Positions 48,361 through 56,987 of a stretch of 64,000 nucleotides of DNA are shown here, piece by piece. Positions within the stretch are counted from its first letter, which is position 1. Every line of letters begins with the position of its first letter. The notes beneath the pieces are model-generated. The model saw nothing but the letters and a program-made list of their open reading frames with translations. It did not search any database and was not told the origin of the DNA. The translations under genes were made by a program, and so were the position numbers. This stretch comes from Streptomyces sp. NBC_00525 (GTDB lineage Bacteria; Actinomycetota; Actinomycetes; Streptomycetales; Streptomycetaceae): positions 1,178,001 through 1,242,000 of the forward strand of contig NZ_CP107834.1 in NCBI RefSeq assembly GCF_036346595.1, read 5' to 3'.

Positions 48361-49350
48361 TCAGTCGTTGCTGTGCAGGACGTCGTTGAGGCCGTCCCAG
48401 ACCGCGTTGTTCGGGCGGGCCTCGACGGTTCCGGTGACCGAGTTGCGGCGGAAGAGGATGTTCGAGGCGCCGGAGAGCTCGCGGGCCTTGACCACCTGGC
48501 CGTCCGGCATGGTGACGCGGGTGCCGGCGGTGACGTAGAGGCCGGCCTCCACGACGCACTCGTCGCCGAGCGCGATGCCGACCCCGGCCTCCGCGCCGAC
48601 CAGGCAGCGCTCGCCGATGACGATGCGCTCCTTGCCGCCGCCGGAGAGCATGCCCATGGTGGAGGCGCCGCCGCCGATGTCCGAGCCGTCGCCGATGACG
48701 ACACCGGCGGAGATGCGGCCCTCGACCATGGAGGTGCCGAGCGTGCCGGCGTTGAAGTTGACGAAGCCCTCGTGCATGACGGTGGTGCCGGAGGCGAGGT
48801 GCGCGCCGAGGCGGACCCGGTCGGCGTCCGCGATGCGTACGCCCTTGGGCGCCACGTAGTCCGTCATCCGGGGGAACTTGTCGACGGAGGTCACCTGGAG
48901 GTGCAGGCCGTCGGCGCGGGCGTTGAGCCGGACCTTCTCCAGGTCGTCCACGGCGACCGGGCCGAGCGAGGTCCAGGCGACGTTGGCGAGGAAGCCGAAG
49001 ATGCCGTCCAGGTTCTGGCCGTGCGGGCGGACCAGGCGGTGCGAGAGCAGGTGCAGGCGCAGGTAGACGTCGTGGGCGTCGAGCGGCTTGTCGTCGAGCG
49101 AGGCGATGACCGTGCGCACGGCGACGACCTCGACCCCGCGGCGGGCGTCCACGCCGATGGCCTTGGCGGCGCCCTCGCCGAGCAGGTTGACGGCCCGGTC
49201 GGGGTCGAGCCGCTCGGTTCCGGCGGGGCCCGGCTCGGCGGTGAGCTCGGGCGCGGGGAACCAGGTGTCGAGGACGGAGCCGTCGCCGGCGATGGTGGCG
49301 AGGCCGGCGGCGACGGCGCCGGTGGGCCGGGTGGAAGTCGTGTCGGTCAT
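48361..49350 (-). CDS. dapD: Tetrahydrodipicolinate N-succinyltransferase
   Basis: A 329-residue DapD of the actinobacterial type, succinylating tetrahydrodipicolinate in the diaminopimelate/lysine pathway using succinyl-CoA. The C-terminal left-handed beta-helix repeats are clear: [60 protein letters not shown], with the acyl-CoA site following. An N-terminal helical domain (about 1-120) ends near [17 protein letters not shown] 49350. Cytoplasmic trimer in known members. Confidence 0.95.
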   Translation of the reverse strand: MTDTTSTRPTGAVAAGLATIAGDGSVLDTWFPAPELTAEPGPAGTERLDPDRAVNLLGEGAAKAIGVDARRGVEVVAVRTVIASLDDKPLDAHDVYLRLHLLSHRLVRPHGQNLDGIFGFLANVAWTSLGPVAVDDLEKVRLNARADGLHLQVTSVDKFPRMTDYVAPKGVRIADADRVRLGAHLASGTTVMHEGFVNFNAGTLGTSMVEGRISAGVVIGDGSDIGGGASTMGMLSGGGKERIVIGERCLVGAEAGVGIALGDECVVEAGLYVTAGTRVTMPDGQVVKARELSGASNILFRRNSVTGTVEARPNNAVWDGLNDVLHSND

Positions 49351-49360
49351 GACCAGAAAC

Positions 49361-49957
49361 CTAACCGGACCGCCCCCGCCCGGGCGAACCGGTCTCACCG
49401 TCCGGGCGAGGCTCCGCGCCCCGTCCCAGCACCCGGCCCAGCATTTCGCGGGCGTACGCCTCGTCGTACTCGCCGCCGGTCAGCAGGACCTGGAGGCAGA
49501 TGCCGTCCATCAGGGCGACCAGGGCCCGCGCGGTCGCCGGGCCGGTGCACGGCTGGAGCAGGGCGGCGGTGGCGTCGGTCCACTCGGCGGCGACCGGGCG
49601 CAGCGCGGGGCGGCGCAGGGCGGCGAGGTACAGCTCGTACTCCAGCTCCGCCCGGCCGCGCCCGGCGGCGAAGTACCGCCCGAGCAGCCGGGCGAGTTCG
49701 GCCGCGAGGTCGGCGTCCGGGTCCGCGAGGGCGGTGCTCCCGCGCATGACGGCGGCGAAGTTCTCGTTGGTCCGGCGCAGGGCGGCGGTCAGCAGTTCGT
49801 CCAGCGAGGCGAAGTGGTACGTCGTCGAGCCGAGCGGCACGTCGGCCTCGGCGGCGACGGAGCGGTGGCTCAGCCCGGCGATGCCCCGCTCGCCGACCAC
49901 CCGGATCGCCGCGTCGATGATCCGGGAGCGCCGCTCGGGGTCGTACCGCCGTGCCAT
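49361..49957 (-). CDS. TetR-family regulator of the SMR efflux gene
   Basis: A 198-residue TetR regulator. Helix-turn-helix at [20 protein letters not shown] and [20 protein letters not shown] (about 12-48), followed by a helical ligand domain with a multi-Arg/Glu helix [17 protein letters not shown]. Its ATG overlaps the stop of the upstream efflux gene by one base (TGATG at 49955-49959), so both proteins are made from one message. It likely represses the pair through the GTACAAGTGTAC palindrome at 50280. Confidence 0.88.
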   Translation of the reverse strand: MARRYDPERRSRIIDAAIRVVGERGIAGLSHRSVAAEADVPLGSTTYHFASLDELLTAALRRTNENFAAVMRGSTALADPDADLAAELARLLGRYFAAGRGRAELEYELYLAALRRPALRPVAAEWTDATAALLQPCTGPATARALVALMDGICLQVLLTGGEYDEAYAREMLGRVLGRGAEPRPDGETGSPGRGRSG

Positions 49958-50277
49958 CAGTGCGCTCCCCCCAGGTTGAGCACGACGACCCCGGCGATGA
50001 CCAGCAGGACACCGGCCAGCTTGGCCGCACTGGCGGATTCGCCCAGGAAGACCATGCCGATGACGGCCACGGCGGCGGTGCCGACGCCCGCCCAGATCGC
50101 GTAGGCCGTGCCCACGGACAGGGTCTTCAGGGTCTGGGCCAGCAGGGAGAAGGCGAGCAGATAGCCGGCGACGGTGATCAGTGAGGGCCACAGCCGGGTG
50201 AATCCCTCGCTGTACTTCATGGCGGTCGTCCCCGCCACCTCCGCGGCGATGGCCGCGGCGAGCAGTCCGTATCCCAT
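49957..50277 (-). CDS. Small multidrug resistance (SMR) efflux protein
   Basis: A 106-residue four-helix membrane protein of the EmrE/QacE/SugE family, exporting cationic compounds with proton exchange. The essential membrane glutamate is E13 in AAIAAEVAGTTAMKYSEGFTR, and the second signature AYAIWAGVGTAAVAVIGMVFLGE is intact. It is followed by a TetR gene in TGATG coupling. No Shine-Dalgarno sequence: a -10-like TACACT ends 7 nt before ATG 50277, so the message looks leaderless. Confidence 0.93.
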   Translation of the reverse strand: MGYGLLAAAIAAEVAGTTAMKYSEGFTRLWPSLITVAGYLLAFSLLAQTLKTLSVGTAYAIWAGVGTAAVAVIGMVFLGESASAAKLAGVLLVIAGVVVLNLGGAH

Positions 50278-50279
50278 GT

Positions 50280-50291
50280 GTACAAGTGTAC
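50280..50291 (-). promoter_or_regulatory. GTACA-N2-TGTAC operator overlapping a leaderless promoter
   Basis: A perfect 5-bp inverted repeat GTACAAGTGTAC located only 2 nt upstream of the SMR start. On the minus strand it contains TACACT (50290-50285), a -10 hexamer placing the transcription start at or next to the ATG. Binding of the downstream-encoded TetR here would block RNA polymerase directly. Confidence 0.6.
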
Positions 50292-50384
50292 GCAACGACT
50301 GTCCGCAGACGGCCTCGATGGCCGGAATCCGGGGGCGCTACCGTGGTTCGTCCAGTACATGACGCACGGACCGACGGAGCAGCA

Positions 50385-51503
50385 GTGGCGCAGGACGCAG
50401 GGTGGGGCGGCGGTGCCTACGGGGGCACGCCGTACGGGGGAGCTCAGGGACCGTCCGGGTGGGGCGGCTGGGGCGGTGGCTGGATGGCGCCCAAGCCGGG
50501 GGTGATACCCCTGGGTCCGTTGCGGCTCGGGGACATATTCAACGGCGCGTTCGGCACGCTGGGCCGCTACGGCAAGCAGCTCTTCGCGGTGGGCGCGGCG
50601 CTCTACGGCGGGGCGCTGATCCTGATGGTCGCGGCGGCGGCCGTGGCGTACGCGGTGGTTTCGAGCCATCTGGACCGGCTGTTCGACCTGGCCGAGCACG
50701 AGGACCCCGCCGCGCGGGACCTGGGCCCGGTGTTCACCGCGTTCATCGTGGTCGGACTGGTCGGGCTCCTGGCGACGGTGATCGCGTCGGCCGTGGTCTA
50801 CGCGGCGGTGCCGGCGGTCCTCCAGGAGGCGGTGCTGGGCCGGCCGACGACGTTCTCGGCGGTCTGGCGGCGCGCGTGGTCCCGGATGCCCGCGGTGCTG
50901 GGCACGCTCCTGCTGACGGCGCTGATCGCGATGGTGCCGTCGCTGCTGGCCATGGCCGCGCTCGTCGTGGGCATCTTCGGCGCGGTCGCCACGGACGGCG
51001 GCGGGGCGTGGGTGACGCTGATCGTCGCGGGCGCGGTCTGCTTCCTGGCCCTCATCCCGCTGACGGCCTGGCTCTGGATCAAGTTCTCGCTGGCCCCCTC
51101 CGCGGCCGTCTTCGAGAACCAGGGCCCGGTGGCCTCGCTCCGCCGTTCGGCCACGCTGGTGCGCGGCGACTGGTGGCGGATCTTCGGGATCACGCTGCTG
51201 GGGGGCGCGCTGGCCGCTGCGGCGAGCTACCTCATCCAGCTGCCGTTCAACTTCGTGGGCATGTTCACCAGCTCGATGGGCACGGCCGGCCTGGACGAGA
51301 ACTCGAACCCGGCCGCGATCATCTCCGTACTGGCCGGCTATGTGGTGCTCGGGGCGATCGGCCAGCTGGTGAGCCAGCTGATCGTCTCGGTGTTCCCTCC
51401 GCTGGTGACCGGTCTGCTGTACGTGGACCGGCGCATCCGCACCGAGAACCTGGCCCCGGTGCTCGCCGAGGCGGCCGCCGTACCACCGCAGTTCACGGAG
51501 TAG
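50385..51503 (+). CDS. Glycine/tryptophan-headed polytopic membrane protein
   Basis: A 372-residue protein. Residues 1-35 are Gly/Trp/Tyr-rich (GWGGGAYGGTPYGGAQG, GGWGGGWMAPKPG), followed by the conserved IPLGPLRLGDIFNGAFGTL block and about six hydrophobic segments, ending YVDRRIRTENLAPVL. This pattern is shared by streptomycete proteins related to the glycerophosphodiester phosphodiesterase membrane domain, but no catalytic domain is attached. GTG 50385 was chosen because GGAG lies 5 nt upstream; an earlier in-frame start at 50286 has no ribosome site. Function unknown. Confidence 0.78.
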   Translation: MAQDAGWGGGAYGGTPYGGAQGPSGWGGWGGGWMAPKPGVIPLGPLRLGDIFNGAFGTLGRYGKQLFAVGAALYGGALILMVAAAAVAYAVVSSHLDRLFDLAEHEDPAARDLGPVFTAFIVVGLVGLLATVIASAVVYAAVPAVLQEAVLGRPTTFSAVWRRAWSRMPAVLGTLLLTALIAMVPSLLAMAALVVGIFGAVATDGGGAWVTLIVAGAVCFLALIPLTAWLWIKFSLAPSAAVFENQGPVASLRRSATLVRGDWWRIFGITLLGGALAAAASYLIQLPFNFVGMFTSSMGTAGLDENSNPAAIISVLAGYVVLGAIGQLVSQLIVSVFPPLVTGLLYVDRRIRTENLAPVLAEAAAVPPQFTE

Positions 51504-51519
51504 CGGCGGCCGCTGCGGC

Positions 51520-51885
51520 TCAGTCGGTGAGCGTCTTCCTCGGGCGCAGGACGCAGAACTCGTTGCCCTCGGGGTCGGTCATCACCACCCAGGTCACGTC
51601 CGCCGACTGCCCGACCTCGGCGCGCCGGGCGCCGAGCGCGGTCAGCCGCTCGACCTCGGCGGCCTGGTCGTCGGGCGCCAGGTCGATGTGCAGCCGGTTC
51701 TTGACCGCCTTGTCCTCGGGCACGGGCAGGAAGCAGATGCCCGGCCTCGTGTTCTCGTCGGCACCGATGACGATCTCGTCCTCGTCCTCGTAGAGCACCC
51801 GCCAGTCCAGCACGGCACACCAGAACCGGGCCTGGGCGGACAGATCGTGGGCGTCCACGGCGATTTGATGGAATCGAAGAGCCAT
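51520..51885 (-). CDS. VOC-family (glyoxalase-like) protein
   Basis: A 121-residue single VOC domain: MALRFHQIAVDAHDLSAQARF, WCAVLDWRVLYEDEDEIVIG, KNRLHIDLAPDDQAAEVERL and VVMTDPEGNEFCVLRP. Metal-site candidates are H6, H62-type LHIDL and the final glutamate, as in small bleomycin-resistance or glyoxalase relatives. It is strikingly similar in layout to the first domain of the fusion protein at 8847. Substrate unknown. Convergent with the membrane protein gene, 16 bp apart. Confidence 0.85.
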   Translation of the reverse strand: MALRFHQIAVDAHDLSAQARFWCAVLDWRVLYEDEDEIVIGADENTRPGICFLPVPEDKAVKNRLHIDLAPDDQAAEVERLTALGARRAEVGQSADVTWVVMTDPEGNEFCVLRPRKTLTD

Positions 51886-52073
51886 GCCCCCAGTCTGCCC
51901 CTCGGCGCCCCCGCCGCGCGGCTGCGACATCCGGCACGATCCGCCAACCGCATGTGGCGCAAAGCCGCTTGATTGCATGTGGGAATCGGGAATGATGGCA
52001 CGCGTGTACGGGCTCGGACAACCCGGAGGCGGGGCTGGGCCCTTGGGGGCAGGGGACACACGGGGAGGGCGCA

Positions 52074-52505
52074 GTGACGTCTACGCATATGCAGTTGAAC
52101 CACGTTCCGGCCGATGGACCGGGGGGTGGGCCTGCGGGTGGTCCGGCGGGGCAGGGCACATCGGCGGATCTGAGGTCGAGCAAGAGGGCATGGGTTCAGG
52201 CGGGCGACGGCACGAAGGATCTCGCCACGCCGATCGGTTCGGCGCTGACGAAGCTCCAGGACGGGCAGGCGGAGCTGGGCGACGTGCCCGGCTGCCGGAG
52301 CGCGGCGGCCCAGCGGGAGCTGTACACCTCCTGGCACGCGTATGTGGAGAAGGTGCGCAAACGCTGCACGTCCCTGGGCGGGCTTCTCGCCTCTTCAGGG
52401 CATGATCTGGCCAAGCCCGACGAGTCGCTGAAGGCCGAGCTGGACGCGATGAAGGGCACGTACGAGGACACCCCGGCCGTCGGCGGTCAGTCGAAGGGGG
52501 CGTGA
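52074..52505 (+). CDS. Small helical WXG100-like protein
   Basis: A 143-residue protein. After a Gly/Pro-rich 28-residue head (VPADGPGGGPAGGPAGQG) come helices resembling a WXG100 hairpin: LRSSKRAWVQAGDGTKDL, GSALTKLQDGQAELG, and ELYTSWHAYVEKVRKRCTSLGGLL. No signal peptide. GTG 52074 follows GGGGAGGG. It is 9 bp from the start of the DUF1023 hydrolase gene, and such pairs occur with type VII secretion substrates. Probably a partner or chaperone of that protein; not certain. Confidence 0.65.
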   Translation: MTSTHMQLNHVPADGPGGGPAGGPAGQGTSADLRSSKRAWVQAGDGTKDLATPIGSALTKLQDGQAELGDVPGCRSAAAQRELYTSWHAYVEKVRKRCTSLGGLLASSGHDLAKPDESLKAELDAMKGTYEDTPAVGGQSKGA

Positions 52506-52514
52506 TCCGGGCGC

Positions 52515-54317
52515 ATGGATCTTGCGACGCTGAAGGCGCTCAAGCCCTCGGAGTTCGAGAACGCCGCGGACGGGTACCGGGCGACGGCCGCGATGGCCGA
52601 CACGGCGAAGGACGCCGTCGACAACCGGATCGCCGCGGGGATACGCAACCGGTTGGAGGGCGCGACGGCTCGGGCCGCCCTGCGCGAACTGACCGCGGTG
52701 TCGAGAAACTTCCAGTACGTGCAGACCGAGTGCGGGCTCGTGAGCACCGCGCTGAACGGCTTCGCCTTCGACATGGCCGTGGCCAAACGGAAGCTGGAGG
52801 CGGCGATCGAGGACGCGCGGGCGGATCACTGCACGGTCCACGCGGACGGTTCCGTCGGCTACCCGGCGGGCCGGAAGCCGGGCGCGGAGAAGGACACCGC
52901 GGGCGGCACCGTCACCGGCAGCGCCGGAGGCGACCCGACCGCCGCCGCCCTGGAACGCCAGGCGGCGAACATCCACCCGAACCCGTACTACGGCGTGGCC
53001 GTCGAGTACGCCGACCGGATCGCGGACGCCCTGCGGGAAGCCACCGAGGCCGACGCGAAGTGGGAGCCGAAGCTCCGCGCCCTGCGCGCCGACGACGACC
53101 TCGTGGTCTCGGACCGGGACTGGACGGACGTGACCTCCGACCGGGGCGGGGTGGCCGACGCCGCCGACACTTACCTGGACAGCATCGAGCCCCCGCCGAA
53201 GGAAGCCACCCCCGAGGAGAGCGCGGCGTGGTGGAAGGGCCTCACCCCGGAGCAGCAGGCCGACTATCTGGCCGTCCATCCGAACGCCGTCGGCGCGATG
53301 AACGGCCTCCCGTCCGACATCCGCGACGACGCGAACAGAATGGTTCTGGACGAGACGAGGGCGAAGTACCAGCTGGACCTCAACACCATCCCGCCCGAAC
53401 CGGTCAAGTACGCCCCCAACATCAACGGCGGCTATCCCGCCGCGGTCATCACCGCGGAGTGGCGGCAGTGGAACGACAAGTACGGGGCGAAGAAGGACAG
53501 GCTGGAAGGCGCGCTCAAGGGAATGGCGGCCATCCAGGACCGCTTCGACCGCACGGGCGAGAAGGGGCTTCCCGAGGCGTATCTGCTCGGCTTCGACCCC
53601 ACCGGCCTCGGAGACGGAAGAATCATTCTCGCCAACGGGAATCCCGACACGGCGGACCACGTGGGCGTCTGGGTCCCCGGCACGAAGGCCAGCCTGGAAT
53701 CCAGCGGTGGGGACCTGGGGCGCGCCGAAAGGCTCTGGAACGCGAGTCACCAATTGAATCCCGACCAGAACATCTCCACCGTCCTGTGGCTCGACTACAA
53801 CGCGCCCGACAACATCATCCCCCAGGCGATTCGCGGGGAATACGCGGAAGAGGGCGGCCCACGACTCCACGATTTCCTGGAGGGCAACAGAGTCGCGCAG
53901 CAGACCGCCGACGGAACTCGCGCCCACACGACCGTTGTCGGGCACAGCTACGGGAGCACGGTCGCCGGCGTCTCGGCCCAGTCGGGAACCTGGCACGACG
54001 CCAAGGCGGTCGACGACTACGTCTTCGCGGGCAGCCCCGGTGTCCAGGCCGACCATGCCGCGGACCTGGGCGTCCCGAGCAATCATGTCTGGGCCATGGG
54101 TGCCGATTCCCTGGACGACGATCTGGTTCGAGAGGGCGGCCGGTTTCTGGGGCTCGGTGACAACGCGGCCATTCCCACCGACGAATCCTTCGGCGGGAAC
54201 CTCATGGAAAGCGATGCCGAGGGCCACACGGGGTTCTACGACGAGGACTCTCTCAGCCTCTTCAACCAGGCAGCCGTCATCGCCGGCGCGTATGGACAGG
54301 TGAGACTTGCGCGTTAA
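52515..54317 (+). CDS. DUF1023 alpha/beta-hydrolase with WXG-like N-terminal region
   Basis: A 600-residue protein. The first about 95 residues are helical (LKPSEFENAADGYRATAAMADTA, VSRNFQYVQTECGL) like a WXG/LXG leader; a linker (about 110-190) and a helical middle follow. From residue about 360 begins the DUF1023 hydrolase: TGLGDGRIILANGNPDTADH, VWVPGTKASLES, and nucleophile S478 in VVGHSYGSTVAG. Acid and histidine are expected near DYVFAGSPGV and AEGHTGF. No signal peptide, consistent with type VII-like export. Codon use after about 53,550 is less GC-rich than neighbours. The gene overlaps a lipoprotein gene by 11 bp. Confidence 0.75.
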   Translation: MDLATLKALKPSEFENAADGYRATAAMADTAKDAVDNRIAAGIRNRLEGATARAALRELTAVSRNFQYVQTECGLVSTALNGFAFDMAVAKRKLEAAIEDARADHCTVHADGSVGYPAGRKPGAEKDTAGGTVTGSAGGDPTAAALERQAANIHPNPYYGVAVEYADRIADALREATEADAKWEPKLRALRADDDLVVSDRDWTDVTSDRGGVADAADTYLDSIEPPPKEATPEESAAWWKGLTPEQQADYLAVHPNAVGAMNGLPSDIRDDANRMVLDETRAKYQLDLNTIPPEPVKYAPNINGGYPAAVITAEWRQWNDKYGAKKDRLEGALKGMAAIQDRFDRTGEKGLPEAYLLGFDPTGLGDGRIILANGNPDTADHVGVWVPGTKASLESSGGDLGRAERLWNASHQLNPDQNISTVLWLDYNAPDNIIPQAIRGEYAEEGGPRLHDFLEGNRVAQQTADGTRAHTTVVGHSYGSTVAGVSAQSGTWHDAKAVDDYVFAGSPGVQADHAADLGVPSNHVWAMGADSLDDDLVREGGRFLGLGDNAAIPTDESFGGNLMESDAEGHTGFYDEDSLSLFNQAAVIAGAYGQVRLAR

Positions 54318-54852
54318 ATTTTCCGCACCGGTGCTCAGCATCTTGTTGTGCGCGCTGGCGGTGGCGTGCTCAGGAAAGGAGACAGCGGTGGAGACACGGG
54401 ACAAGGACGCCGCAGTGGCGGATGTCGAGCAGGCGTCCAGCCGCATTCTCGAAATCATCGACGTCAAGGGAAAGGCAACGGAGCCGGGGGCGACGACCTC
54501 GCCCTGCTCGGACGATTACCACCAGGAAGACCCCTACCAGGCGCTCCACCTCTGGAGCCTCTACAAAGCGCCCTTCGCCGAACTCGAAAAAGGCATGAAC
54601 CGCCTCCGAACCGGGCTCCCGAAGGACGGCTGGACGATTACCAAGGATGGCAGGGACGGCACGGTCGCCAACAACCCGCAGATCATCGCCGAGTCCAAGG
54701 ACCACCGAGTCAAGGCCGACATAAGACTGCGCAAGGAGATCACGTCGCAGAGCCCGGACCTTCTGACGGTCACCGTCCGCTCACGCTGCTACCACGCACC
54801 AGCCACTCCGGTGGAGCCGGAGGAACAGCCCCCCGGCATGTGGCACCCGTAA
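54307..54852 (+). CDS. Putative lipoprotein coupled to the DUF1023 gene
   Basis: A 181-residue protein with a lipoprotein signal (MRVKFSAPVLSILLCALAVA-C) and lipidated C21. The mature part is hydrophilic with cysteines in SPCSDDYHQEDPY and VRSRCYHAP that may form one disulfide, and no family I can name. The start is TTG 54307, just after AGGTGAG and overlapping the upstream stop; GTG 54331 would cut off the basic n-region. Likely surface partner or immunity-type protein of the hydrolase, by position only. Confidence 0.7.
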   Translation: MRVKFSAPVLSILLCALAVACSGKETAVETRDKDAAVADVEQASSRILEIIDVKGKATEPGATTSPCSDDYHQEDPYQALHLWSLYKAPFAELEKGMNRLRTGLPKDGWTITKDGRDGTVANNPQIIAESKDHRVKADIRLRKEITSQSPDLLTVTVRSRCYHAPATPVEPEEQPPGMWHP

Positions 54853-54859
54853 ACACCGA

Positions 54860-54898
54860 AACGGCCCCCGGCAGCAGCAGACTGTGCCGGGGGCCGTT
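54860..54898. terminator. Bidirectional 14-bp terminator
   Basis: A perfect stem AACGGCCCCCGGCA (54860-54873) with its complement (54885-54898), 11-nt loop. It separates the lipoprotein gene from the convergent suf operon. Confidence 0.85.
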
Positions 54899-54918
54899 CC
54901 GTGCGGTCGTGCGGACGC

Positions 54919-55257
54919 TCAGACGTTGAAGCCCAGCGCGCGCAGCTGTTCGCGGCCGTCGTCCGTGATCTTGTCCGGGCCCCACGGGGGCATCCAGACC
55001 CAGTTGATCCGGAGTTCGTTGACGATGCCGTCCGTCGCGGACTTCGCCTGGTCCTCGATGACATCGGTCAGCGGACAGGCCGCGGACGTCAGGGTCATGT
55101 CGAGGGTGGCGATGTTGGCGTCGTCGATGTGGATGCCGTAGATCAGCCCCAGGTTGACGACGTCGATGCCCAGCTCCGGGTCGACCACGTCGTACAGCGC
55201 TTCGCGGACCTCCTCCTCGGAGGCCGGCTTGGTCGTCACGGTCTCGTTGTCGCTCAT
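54919..55257 (-). CDS. sufT: SufT-like metal-sulphur cluster assembly factor (DUF59/MIP18)
   Basis: A 112-residue MIP18/PaaD-like domain protein that helps mature Fe-S proteins. Motifs: VREALYDVVDPELGIDVVNLGLIYGI, TLTSAACPLTDVIEDQA with the functional cysteine, and NWVWMPPWGPDKITDDGRE. Last gene of the suf operon; ATGA overlap with sufU. Confidence 0.93.
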   Translation of the reverse strand: MSDNETVTTKPASEEEVREALYDVVDPELGIDVVNLGLIYGIHIDDANIATLDMTLTSAACPLTDVIEDQAKSATDGIVNELRINWVWMPPWGPDKITDDGREQLRALGFNV

Positions 55258-55709
55258 GTGGTCTTCCCTTCGGACAGCGCCTGCGCCGTCGCGTCCTTCC
55301 ACGCCATCCAGCTCAGCAGCGCGCACTTCACCCGCGCCGGGTACTTGGAGACGCCGGCGAACGCGACCGCGTCCTCCAGCAGCTCCTCCATCGCGTCGTC
55401 GGGCTCCAGCTGCCCCTTCGACTGCATCAGCTCCAGGAACGCCTCCTGGACCTTCCGCGCCTCGGACAGTTCCTTACCGACCAGCAGCTCGTTCAGCACG
55501 GAGGCGCTGGCCTGGCTGATGGAACAGCCCTGGCCCTCGTAGCTCACGTCGGCGATGGTCTCGCCGTCGTACCGTACCCGCAGAGTGATCTCGTCACCGC
55601 ACGTCGGATTGACGTGGTGCACCTCGGCGTCGCCGTCCCGCAGGCCGCGCCCGTGGGGGTGCTTGTAGTGGTCCAGGATCACTTCCTGGTACATGGAATC
55701 CAGCTTCAC
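55254..55709 (-). CDS. sufU: SufU sulphur-relay / scaffold protein
   Basis: A 151-residue zinc-containing NifU/IscU-like protein that accepts sulphur from SufS. The metal ligands are C37 and D39 (NPTCGDEI), C62 (GQGCSISQASAS) and C129 (VKCALLSW). The insert between the second and third cysteine is the SufU-type. GTG start at 55709. 21 bp after sufS. Confidence 0.94.
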   Translation of the reverse strand: MKLDSMYQEVILDHYKHPHGRGLRDGDAEVHHVNPTCGDEITLRVRYDGETIADVSYEGQGCSISQASASVLNELLVGKELSEARKVQEAFLELMQSKGQLEPDDAMEELLEDAVAFAGVSKYPARVKCALLSWMAWKDATAQALSEGKTT

Positions 55710-55730
55710 GAGTTCAATCCCCAGCCGCGT

Positions 55731-56987
55731 CTAGGCGAAAAAGTTCCGGACGTGTTCCAGGCCGTCCACCAGGGCGTCCACCTCGGCGGGCGTGGAGTAC
55801 AGATAGAACGACGCTCGCGTCGTCGCAGGAATTCCGTACCGCAGGCAGACCGGGCGGGCGCAGTGGTGGCCGACCCGGACCGCGATGCCCTGTTCGTCGA
55901 GCACCTGGCCCACGTCGTGGGGGTGGATGTCGCCGAGGGTGAAGGAGATCGTCGCGCCCCGGTCCTCCGCGGTGGCGGGGCCGATGATCCGCAGGTCCGG
56001 CACCTCCAGGAGCCGCTTCACCGCGTACTCGGTGATGGCCTGCTCATGGCGGTGGATGTTCTCCATGCCGATCGCCGAGAGGTAGTCCACGGCCGCGCCG
56101 AGGCCGACGGCCTGGGCGATCGGGGGCGTACCTGCCTCGAACTTGTGCGGCGCGGGGGCGTAGGTGGACGAGTGCATCGAGACGGTCTCGATCATCTCGC
56201 CGCCGCCCAGGAACGGCGGCAGGTCCTCCAGGAGTTCCTGCCGTCCCCAGAGCACGCCGATACCGGTCGGGCCGACCATCTTGTGGCCGGTGAAGGCCAC
56301 GAAGTCGGCCTGGAGCGCCTGGACGTCCACCACCATGTGCGGGGCCGCCTGGGAGGCGTCCACGCAGACGAGCGCACCGACCTCCTGGGCACGCCGGACG
56401 ATCTTCTCGACCGGGTTGTGGGTGCCCATGATGTTCGACACCAGCGTGAAGGTGACGATCTTCGTCTTCTCGGTGATGACGTCATTGATGTTCGACAGGT
56501 CGAGCCGGCCGTCGTCGGTGATGCCGAACCACTTCAGCTTCGCGCCCGTGCGCTGCGAGAGCAGCTGCCAGGGCACGATGTTGGAGTGGTGCTCCATCTC
56601 CGTGGTGACGATCTCGGTCTCGTGGTCCACCCGGTAGGGCTCGTCGGCCCAGCCGAGCATGTTGGCCACGAGGTTCAGCGACTCGGAGGCGTTCTTGGTG
56701 AAGATGACCTCGTCGCGGCTGGGCGCGTTGATGAAGGCGGCGACCTTGTCACGCGCGCCCTCGTAGAGCGCCGTGGCCTCCTCCGCGATCGTGTACACGC
56801 CCCGGTGCACATTGGCGTTGTGCTGCTCGTAGTACTGGTTGAGGGCGTCGAGAACCTGGCGCGGCTTCTGGGAGGTCGCTGCGCTGTCCAGGTAGACGAT
56901 CTTCTTCCCGTCGTGGACGGTGCGGTCCAGCAGGGGGAAGTCCTTGCGGATCGCCTCGGTGTCGAGGAGGCCCGGCAGATATGTCAC
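55731..56987 (-). CDS. sufS: SufS cysteine desulfurase
   Basis: A 418-residue group II PLP desulfurase liberating sulphur from cysteine for cluster assembly. Schiff-base K236 in FTGHKMVGPTGIGVLWG, nucleophile C376 in RVGHHCARPVCLRYG, and TTEMEHHSNIVPW for cofactor positioning. The GTG start at 56987 is in a GTGA overlap with sufC. Partner SufU follows. Cytoplasmic. Confidence 0.95.
   Translation of the reverse strand: MTYLPGLLDTEAIRKDFPLLDRTVHDGKKIVYLDSAATSQKPRQVLDALNQYYEQHNANVHRGVYTIAEEATALYEGARDKVAAFINAPSRDEVIFTKNASESLNLVANMLGWADEPYRVDHETEIVTTEMEHHSNIVPWQLLSQRTGAKLKWFGITDDGRLDLSNINDVITEKTKIVTFTLVSNIMGTHNPVEKIVRRAQEVGALVCVDASQAAPHMVVDVQALQADFVAFTGHKMVGPTGIGVLWGRQELLEDLPPFLGGGEMIETVSMHSSTYAPAPHKFEAGTPPIAQAVGLGAAVDYLSAIGMENIHRHEQAITEYAVKRLLEVPDLRIIGPATAEDRGATISFTLGDIHPHDVGQVLDEQGIAVRVGHHCARPVCLRYGIPATTRASFYLYSTPAEVDALVDGLEHVRNFFA

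Noticed and set aside
52074..52505. Complete type VII secretion locus
   Set aside because: No EccC, EccD, MycP or paired canonical WXG100 genes are present; only substrate-like genes are seen.
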